Under the pieces are notes generated by a model. The model had not been told where the DNA came from. It did no database searches and saw nothing but the letters and a program-made list of their open reading frames with translations. Shown here one piece after another: positions 57,839-64,000 of a stretch of DNA of 64,000 nucleotides. The first letter of the stretch is position 1, and each line of letters begins with the position of its first letter. Origin of the DNA: Candidatus Tokpelaia sp. JSC085 (GTDB lineage Bacteria; Pseudomonadota; Alphaproteobacteria; Rhizobiales; Rhizobiaceae). Location: contig QENC01000001.1 in assembly GCA_003331005.1 (NCBI GenBank), forward strand, positions 616,001-680,000, in the 5' to 3' direction. The translations under genes and the position numbers were made by a program.

Positions 57839-60181
57839 TCATTGTAAGAATGATGTTTTGCTTCCAAAATCACCAAGTGTCCTAAATGATAGGAAAATAT
57901 TCCACTTATGGGATACAGTACGTTCTCCTGGATTACGGGTTTTCTGATAATTGAATATCAGCCCAAAGCACTCATCTTGATAGGAAACACCTGAACCAGT
58001 CTGTACTAAAGTTTCCGAAAAAATATCATATATTGCATCTGCATTCATCTGCCATTTATCATCCAGTTTATAACTGCTACGGGCACTGATTTCCTGTCTG
58101 TTTTGTGCATAACCGTAGCTAGGTTGGCGCTCTATATACGCATATTGTAGTCCCACTGCTAAAGGTTTCCACTGTTTTTGCAGTTCAATTTCACCACGGC
58201 GGATTGACATATTTTTTTCATCAAAACGACCACGAGCCGCTATGGATAGCATGTTGCTATCATCAATACCAAGCATAGTAACATAATCGGAACGTGCTGT
58301 TTCAAGACCAGAGTCAGTCCCGATGATCTTATCAGAAGAAAAAGAATTTTTCCCTGCTAGATGATAAGATTGGCCAAGGAGACTATAAACTGACCAGCCA
58401 TTTTTCGTATCACCGGAATAGCGCATGCCAATATTGATACGGGAACCACCCTCAATCCGATCATACCCGGAAAATTTATCACGTGAGAAAAGCGTCGTTG
58501 CATCAAAAACAAAGCTCTGAGCATCTTCATTAACAAGTTGACCAGCGTATCGTTCGTCACTACGTAGCAAAATTTGGGCCACTGGCTCAACAATATGGGT
58601 CATCTTATCATAAGACAACAACACCGGATAACGTACTTCCAAGCCTGCAGTCGCCATACTTCGGAGAACATCAGACTGCATATCAATCTTCTGATAGGAT
58701 TCATCCGGATGAATACTAATGGCGTCACTTCGTAGAGAGAACAGTGGTGATAAAACAAGACCGTAATTGCTAATAAGGCTTCGTTTCCATTCAAGATCAA
58801 CAGTGAAGCGGACACTGGTTCCAGTCATAGTCATATCGGTAAGATAGTTAAGGGGGATTCCTTTGTGAACAGAAGAACGATCCGTTTTTTCGCGATAAAT
58901 CGTTTGTAGATTTGCAGTGAATTTCAATTCACCACCTAACACTCTTGCGTCTGGGATAAATGTATAATCAATACGCGGCAATACCCAAGGTTGACGTGAG
59001 TCTTGTCTTAGAATTGCATCTTGTTGCAAAGTATTTTCCTGAAGCGTAAAATGATAAAATTTTACACCAAAGTAATTGCGATCTGCAAGACCAGTTAGAT
59101 ACACTTGTGAACGGTGTACATCATTACTATAACCATCGAGGTTGTAGGTCCGGCTGAAATTTTGGTCTGACTGTGCCATAATCTCCCAACCGTAAATCCA
59201 GTGTGTATTGATAACAAACTTGCCTTGTGTCCCGACCATATAACGGTTTTTCTTGTTTCGCGTATCCAGGCCCAGGGGGGAATCCTTGGAATCATGATCG
59301 TAGATATGAGCAAACCGCAAATTATAGAACCCACTCTCAAGATGATGTCGCCATATCTCTTGAATTAACATACCCCGTTTAAGATATTCAGTCACAGATA
59401 ACGTGAGATCATAATTGGGAGCAATATTCCAAAAGTAAGAGTTTGTCAGATTGACTCCAAGTCCGGTTGTATGCTCTAGTCGAGGGACTAGAATGCCGCT
59501 TTTCCTCTTCAGTTTTGGATCTTTTATCTCAAAGATCGGAAGCCAAGCAATAGGTTGGCCAAACATTTCAAACCAGCTGTTTTCAAAACGTATGGTTTCA
59601 GTGGGTTTGTGCCAGATTATTCTCTTAGCTTTTATTTGCCATATAACAGGTTTTCCTCGTTTGTAATCGCAAGATTGGCAAGTTGTGTAAATACCATTGT
59701 TAAAAACAGTCATCCATCCACGGCTACGCTCAGCACTTTCAGCTGTAAAACGGATATGATCTCTTGTTTCAACGCGTAAGCTATTTATAAAACCTTCCCC
59801 AAGATCATCTGTAAGATCTATCTTGTCTGCATAGACTTTGATACCGTTGATATCAACGATTTCGACATTGCCGTCAGCAGTGAATCGATGAGTTATTTTA
59901 TTATACGTGACATGGCGAGCAACAATCTTATTGCCTCCATCTTCAATCTGTACCTGTCCCCGGGCAGTTATAATCCCAGTTTTGCTGTCAAAAACCAGTT
60001 CATCTGCTGAAAGAAACATGTGTGAATTGTCCATAGAAACATTATTATAGCCTGTCATTAATCCAGAAGTTTCCCGGGCGTGAACGACGAGTACAGAAAA
60101 AATAAGGATGCAGACAATGACAAGCACGCTGTAGGCGAGAACCTCGGATATGACAGTGTAAAAGCTATATTTGCATTCCAC
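57839..60181 (-). CDS. lptD: LPS-assembly protein LptD
   Basis: This 780-residue outer-membrane LPS translocon starts at GTG 60181, which overlaps the lptG stop as TAGTG and has AAGGAGG seven bases upstream. An upstream ATG at 60247 lies inside lptG and has no such site. A signal/anchor helix (about 10-35) is followed by the OstA/LptA-like domain (FLSADELVFDSKTGIITARG, RHVTYNKITHRFTADGNVEI). A C-terminal beta-barrel (from about 200: SGILVPRLEHTTGLGVNLTNSYF) ends LGDFGSKTSFLQ. Cys residues in TTCQSCDY may form the disulfide. Order lptF-lptG-lptD-surA links inner- and outer-membrane LPS export. Confidence 0.92.
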   Translation of the reverse strand: MECKYSFYTVISEVLAYSVLVIVCILIFSVLVVHARETSGLMTGYNNVSMDNSHMFLSADELVFDSKTGIITARGQVQIEDGGNKIVARHVTYNKITHRFTADGNVEIVDINGIKVYADKIDLTDDLGEGFINSLRVETRDHIRFTAESAERSRGWMTVFNNGIYTTCQSCDYKRGKPVIWQIKAKRIIWHKPTETIRFENSWFEMFGQPIAWLPIFEIKDPKLKRKSGILVPRLEHTTGLGVNLTNSYFWNIAPNYDLTLSVTEYLKRGMLIQEIWRHHLESGFYNLRFAHIYDHDSKDSPLGLDTRNKKNRYMVGTQGKFVINTHWIYGWEIMAQSDQNFSRTYNLDGYSNDVHRSQVYLTGLADRNYFGVKFYHFTLQENTLQQDAILRQDSRQPWVLPRIDYTFIPDARVLGGELKFTANLQTIYREKTDRSSVHKGIPLNYLTDMTMTGTSVRFTVDLEWKRSLISNYGLVLSPLFSLRSDAISIHPDESYQKIDMQSDVLRSMATAGLEVRYPVLLSYDKMTHIVEPVAQILLRSDERYAGQLVNEDAQSFVFDATTLFSRDKFSGYDRIEGGSRINIGMRYSGDTKNGWSVYSLLGQSYHLAGKNSFSSDKIIGTDSGLETARSDYVTMLGIDDSNMLSIAARGRFDEKNMSIRRGEIELQKQWKPLAVGLQYAYIERQPSYGYAQNRQEISARSSYKLDDKWQMNADAIYDIFSETLVQTGSGVSYQDECFGLIFNYQKTRNPGERTVSHKWNIFLSFRTLGDFGSKTSFLQ

Positions 60182-61272
60182 TAGCCATCCTCCTTGTGAA
60201 GCAAAAAGGAAATGCCCAGAAAGATTGGAATTAATACCGGAATCCATGCTGCTGCTATTGGTGACACATAGCCAGCATCGCCAAATGCTCGTACTAAGGC
60301 TATTATAACATAAACAAGAAACCCTGCCAAGATTCCACCCAGAATCATTACACCTGATTGGCCAAGTCTTGTAAATTTTAATGAGACTGTTGATGCAATC
60401 AATGTCATGGCAACGAACAGCGCTGGAAGTGCAATAATTGATTGCAAATGCATGTCAAACGTGCGAGCTGGATAACCAAATGATTTGGCTATCTTAATCT
60501 TCAGTGGCAACTCATAAAAAGGAATCGTCGACGGATCAGCCAAACGTTCTTCAACGAATTCAGGTCTGATCTCTGTAGATATTCTTATTTCATCAAAATT
60601 TTCAGGGTGAGATCCTAATTTATATCGTGTCACGTTAGAAAGTTGCCAGTAGCCATTCTTTAGTGTCGCAATTCCAGCGTTTAGCCACTCTTGAATAGTC
60701 TGATCATCATTAAAACGGATGAAAATCGCAGAAACCAGCGTGCGTCCGCCATTAATAACCATTTTTGCTCCAATCGTTGTTATCCCTTCATCAGTCTGTT
60801 GAGTCAACCAGGGGATCCGGTTTCCTCTTTCTAGAATCAGGCTGCTACTGCCGCGCCAGTTTGCAAGAATATTCTTTGATTGCGCTGTTCCCCATGCTGC
60901 CAATGGATTTACGATCAAGATAGCTCCGAGGCCAAACAAAAAGGCACCAAAACATGCTGGCAACAAAAATTGCCATGCTGAAATTCCAATCGAACGGGTA
61001 ATAACAAGTTCAAGACGACGATTCAGTGTCATGAACGCTGTCATTGCAGAAAACAAAGCAACAAAAGGACAAAGTCTTTGCATGATGAAGGGGATACGCA
61101 GCATTGATACAGCTAACACACCGAGAGGCGTATATCCGGGAAGATGAGCTAAACGCCCAATATTTTCTGTAAAATCCATTAGAAGCGACAGAAAGAATAC
61201 ACCACCAAGAACAAACAAGGTTATTTTTACATAGTGTATGAAAAAATAACGACTGAGAGTCCAGGAAATCAT
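60181..61272 (-). CDS. lptG: LPS export permease LptG
   Basis: This 363-residue YjgP/YjgQ-family protein has six membrane helices and a large periplasmic domain between helices 3 and 4 (about 130-265). It starts MISWTLSRYFFIHYVKITLFV. LEL(V/I)xxRSxGIS near 87-100 is the conserved loop that contacts the LptB ATPase. It overlaps lptF by 4 bases (ATGA). With LptF it extracts LPS from the inner membrane. Confidence 0.93.
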   Translation of the reverse strand: MISWTLSRYFFIHYVKITLFVLGGVFFLSLLMDFTENIGRLAHLPGYTPLGVLAVSMLRIPFIMQRLCPFVALFSAMTAFMTLNRRLELVITRSIGISAWQFLLPACFGAFLFGLGAILIVNPLAAWGTAQSKNILANWRGSSSLILERGNRIPWLTQQTDEGITTIGAKMVINGGRTLVSAIFIRFNDDQTIQEWLNAGIATLKNGYWQLSNVTRYKLGSHPENFDEIRISTEIRPEFVEERLADPSTIPFYELPLKIKIAKSFGYPARTFDMHLQSIIALPALFVAMTLIASTVSLKFTRLGQSGVMILGGILAGFLVYVIIALVRAFGDAGYVSPIAAAWIPVLIPIFLGISFLLHKEDG

Positions 61273-62441
61273 TGTGTATTCTCTATATGACCTCTATATG
61301 AGAGGATACCAGCAGTTATTTTAAAGACAGCATTAAGGCAACGCACAGGAAATCCCACGTGCCTGTTTGTAAAAAGCATATAGATCAGCAATGCTGATAT
61401 CCCAAAAGGGATGAGATAGAGACATGGAAGATAAGCAAGATTATTCACTGCGCGCTCTGCGAAAAAATAGCCAAGCCAGTAGATAAACAATGATAATAAA
61501 ATTGCTGAAACGAGCACAGAAATACGCCTTTCTCTATAGGGGTGGGCATTACTAGAAGCTACTAAGGCAACAAGAGAAAAGACGAGTGGATAAAACCATT
61601 CAGTCAATCGCCTATGTAATTCGGTGGTATATCGCATAGGATGCTGCTGATAATAGGGGTCATCTAAATCAGGCTTGAAAAGATAGGTCAAAAACCGATC
61701 TTTCGGATAAATGATAACCATTTGATTTGCAGGTGTAAATTCACTCAAATCAAATGTATAGGAATCGAATTTGATGATAGACACACGTCCATTTTTGTTG
61801 TCACGTCTCTGAACTTCCCCATTGTTCATAACTAGTACATGCCCGTTCTTATTACTCGTAAGCATACCACTCACCGCACAGTAAAAGAGATCAAAATCAG
61901 GATGACTTTGATCAATGAGAACAAGACGGCCAATGCTACTGTTTGGTCTTCTCTCTCCAATTTCCAGATAAATATTTTTACTGACTTCATGAAAACTGCC
62001 TTCTTGTATGAGCATGTTAATCAGAGTGCTATTCGCGGCGGCTATCATTTTCCGCATATGCAGGCGGGCATGGGGCGTGATAAAATTTGCAGTAATGAAG
62101 GAGAGTATGGAGAGCATGATACCAAGGAGGAGAACGGGCCGCCAGATTGCCCGACATGGGCTATCTATGGCATTGACAATGACGAGTTCTGAATCCTGAT
62201 TCATCGTTGAAAAGGTTTGGGCGATTGCAATCACAAAGGCAAAAGGCATTACCAACTGTGTGGCAGAAGGAATAAAAAGGGCAGAAAATTTCAAAGTGGT
62301 TAGAAATGTTTGCCGACTTGTTGTCAGAAAACTGATATGTTTTACCACCTGCACTGTCCAGATCAGGCCTGTAGCGGCCATAAAAATAGTAAAAAACAAC
62401 GCTGAAATGCGCCTCGAAATATATCTCTCGATCAAAAGCAT
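61269..62441 (-). CDS. lptF: LPS export permease LptF
   Basis: This 390-residue YjgP/YjgQ-family permease starts LLIERYISRRISALFFTIF. It has the same six-helix topology as LptG, with the TMNQDSELVIVNAIDSP coupling-loop motif and a periplasmic beta-jellyroll region (about 130-265). First gene of lptF-lptG-lptD-surA, divergent from pepA, a neighbourhood conserved across proteobacteria. Confidence 0.93.
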   Translation of the reverse strand: MLLIERYISRRISALFFTIFMAATGLIWTVQVVKHISFLTTSRQTFLTTLKFSALFIPSATQLVMPFAFVIAIAQTFSTMNQDSELVIVNAIDSPCRAIWRPVLLLGIMLSILSFITANFITPHARLHMRKMIAAANSTLINMLIQEGSFHEVSKNIYLEIGERRPNSSIGRLVLIDQSHPDFDLFYCAVSGMLTSNKNGHVLVMNNGEVQRRDNKNGRVSIIKFDSYTFDLSEFTPANQMVIIYPKDRFLTYLFKPDLDDPYYQQHPMRYTTELHRRLTEWFYPLVFSLVALVASSNAHPYRERRISVLVSAILLSLFIYWLGYFFAERAVNNLAYLPCLYLIPFGISALLIYMLFTNRHVGFPVRCLNAVFKITAGILSYRGHIENTQ

Positions 62442-62636
62442 AGAAGGGCCTATTACATGTGCTTCCAGACAATGATGCTGATTCAGGCATCAGGCTATTA
62501 GGCATGATGATGACAGGATATCATAAAAAAACTTGTTATAATACGAGTCTTTATGTAAGATTATTCACTTTTAAAACCCCGTCAGGAAGGGATCGTCAGC
62601 TGGGAAACAGCTTACGATGACGTTAAGGAAATAGAA
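62442..62636. promoter_or_regulatory. lptF-pepA divergent promoter region
   Basis: This 195-base divergent gap has a perfect plus-strand TATAAT (62537-62542) about 95 bases before pepA. No good -35 box stands at 16-18 bases from it, so the assignment is tentative. Confidence 0.35.
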
Positions 62637-64000
62637 ATGTCTGTAACTCTTATCACTGAAATTGCTTCTGTTTCCCAGCCTGCAGAAGGAACGCTTGTCG
62701 TTTTTATGGATTCTTCAGGGCAGATTGCGAAATCTGCCATAGAAATTGCTGGGGAATCTCTTATTAAACACTTGATAAAGGCTGGTGGATTCAAGGGCGA
62801 ACGTTTCAAATATGTTGCAAACTATGTGAGCGGTAAGGAAAATTTTGAGCGCCTTATTTTACTTGGCATAGGAAATCATAAAAAATTTCACTCTGATGAT
62901 TGGCTAAAACTTGGTGGTGTCTGCTGTAGTGTTATTGACGATGCTGCCTGTGCGACAATCATTCTAGAATTGGAAGGACACATGCTTTCCGAAGATGAGA
63001 TAAGCGATTTTATCTGTGGATTTAGGTTACGCAACTATAAGTTTGACAAATATAAGAATAAAAAGCGTGAGAAAAAAAATAATCTGAAAGTCATATTACA
63101 GACAGGGAATATATATAAAGCAGAAAGAGCTTTTGAGTGCGCACAGAAATTAGCAGATTCTGTAATATGGACACGTGATCTTGTTAATGAACCAGCGAAT
63201 ATTTTAGGAACAGAGGAATTTGTAACCCACATTCAGGAATTGGCAGACATTGGTGTACAGGTTGATCTTTTTAATGAAAAGGAATTAGAAAAATACGGGT
63301 TTAGTGCATTACTAAGTGTTGCACGAGGGTCAAAACGTCCTGCACGGATCGCTGTGATGCATTGGGCTGGCAGCAAAAAACAGGATAGACCAGTTGCTTT
63401 TGTAGGAAAGGGGGTTGTGTTCGATACGGGTGGGATTTCACTCAAACCTGCAGAGAATATGGGAGATATGAAAGGCGATATGGGTGGTGCTGCTGCTGTT
63501 GCCGGCGCCATACATCTTCTAGCAACTCGTAAAGCCAGAGCAAATGTTGTTGGTGTGGTTGGCATTGTTGAGAATATGCCAGGTGGCAATGCCATGCGTC
63601 CTGGCGATATTATTACCTCCCTTTCTGGTCAGACCATTGAAATTACCAATACGGATGCAGAAGGGAGGCTTGTATTAGCTGATGCTCTTTGTTTTACTAG
63701 AGAACGTTTTAATCCCGTGTTGATGGTTGATCTTGCTACTCTGACCGGGGCAATCACAGTTGCGTTAGGCCAGCAATACGCAGGCCTTTTCTCAAATAAT
63801 GATGCACTTGCAGAAAAGCTCTACACAGTAGGAAATCTGACTGGAGAACGTTTGTGGCGCATGCCACTTAGTGAAGACTATGACACCATGATTGACTCAA
63901 AAGTTGCTGATATGCGCAATAGTAGTGGACGTCTTGCCGGATCTGTCACGGCTGCACAGTTTTTGCAACGTTTTGTCAGTGATACACCATGGGCGCATTT
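62637..64000 (+). CDS. pepA: Leucyl aminopeptidase (M17), cut by window end
   Basis: The ATG at 62637 opens a frame that runs off the window (about 454 codons). It starts with SVTLITEIASVSQPAEG and has the M17 catalytic half: VGKGVVFDTGGISLKP with metal-binding Lys and Asp, MGDMKGDMGGAAAV and the signature NTDAEGRLVLAD with Asp/Glu ligands. It is a cytoplasmic two-metal peptidase; E. coli PepA also binds DNA at cer/xer sites. Only the last part of the C-terminus is missing. The AT-rich stretch near 63040-63080 (KYKNKKREKKNN) is an unusually Lys-rich linker. Confidence 0.94.
   Translation, partial: MSVTLITEIASVSQPAEGTLVVFMDSSGQIAKSAIEIAGESLIKHLIKAGGFKGERFKYVANYVSGKENFERLILLGIGNHKKFHSDDWLKLGGVCCSVIDDAACATIILELEGHMLSEDEISDFICGFRLRNYKFDKYKNKKREKKNNLKVILQTGNIYKAERAFECAQKLADSVIWTRDLVNEPANILGTEEFVTHIQELADIGVQVDLFNEKELEKYGFSALLSVARGSKRPARIAVMHWAGSKKQDRPVAFVGKGVVFDTGGISLKPAENMGDMKGDMGGAAAVAGAIHLLATRKARANVVGVVGIVENMPGGNAMRPGDIITSLSGQTIEITNTDAEGRLVLADALCFTRERFNPVLMVDLATLTGAITVALGQQYAGLFSNNDALAEKLYTVGNLTGERLWRMPLSEDYDTMIDSKVADMRNSSGRLAGSVTAAQFLQRFVSDTPWAH

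Noticed and set aside
1-64000. CRISPR array
   Set aside because: No regularly spaced direct repeats were seen; the only notable direct repeat is the two-copy 41-bp element at 28917 and 29047.

Overview
The window reads as chromosome from an AT-rich alphaproteobacterium of the order Hyphomicrobiales (Rhizobiales), closest in gene content and order to the Bartonella/Brucella branch. The evidence is the set of conserved blocks: pepA/lptF-lptG-lptD-surA-pdxA-ksgA, glmU-glmS, rplS-leuC, secB-fxsA-tim44-smr, mutS divergent from maeB, and an ExoR homologue. The genus cannot be named from sequence alone. Many intergenic gaps are long and several neighbours normally found in these blocks are missing, so the genome looks like one undergoing reduction.

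Layout: 1-7201 holds the 3' end of hemH, an SPFH-domain gene (qmcA), galE and the glycine cleavage operon gcvT-gcvH-gcvP. 7402-9919 is a methionine ABC importer operon (metQ-metN-metI). 9932-15183 runs on the minus strand with a TPR lipoprotein, rpsU, leuC, rplS, trmD, rimM and rpmE. Next come an ABC exporter and, behind a long structured leader, an ornithine/lysine decarboxylase gene. 18985-24529 carries rpsP, chorismate mutase, ffh and mutS. 24732-34193 carries maeB, secB, fxsA, tim44, smr, glmS, glmU and ccdA. exoR (34542-35318) precedes an eroded island at about 35.4-40.7 kb, which ends near tRNA-Lys(UUU).

The island contains a broken amino-acid ABC ATPase and remnants of a phage Rha regulator, phage primase, TnpB and lambda-family portal protein, plus an IS605-type terminal hairpin. 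A YqaJ-type exonuclease is the only open phage gene in it. The remnants were read by joining short conserved peptides across frames. To the right lie purB, rpe, a flavin reductase, tyrS, a frameshifted hpt, ftsX without ftsE, a DUF218 gene, recA, a NlpD-like lipoprotein, parE, lipB, gmk, and the ksgA-pdxA-surA-lptD-lptG-lptF envelope cluster divergent from pepA (cut by the window end).

Functionally the window covers one-carbon/glycine metabolism with its lipoylation enzyme (GcvTHP, LipB), translation, SRP/SecB export, peptidoglycan precursor synthesis (GlmS, GlmU), LPS export (LptDFG, SurA) and DNA repair (MutS, RecA). The most unusual material is the decayed mobile island with its orphan nuclease, the hpt pseudogene, a 41-bp duplication at a probable mltA deletion scar, and the structured leader of the decarboxylase gene.
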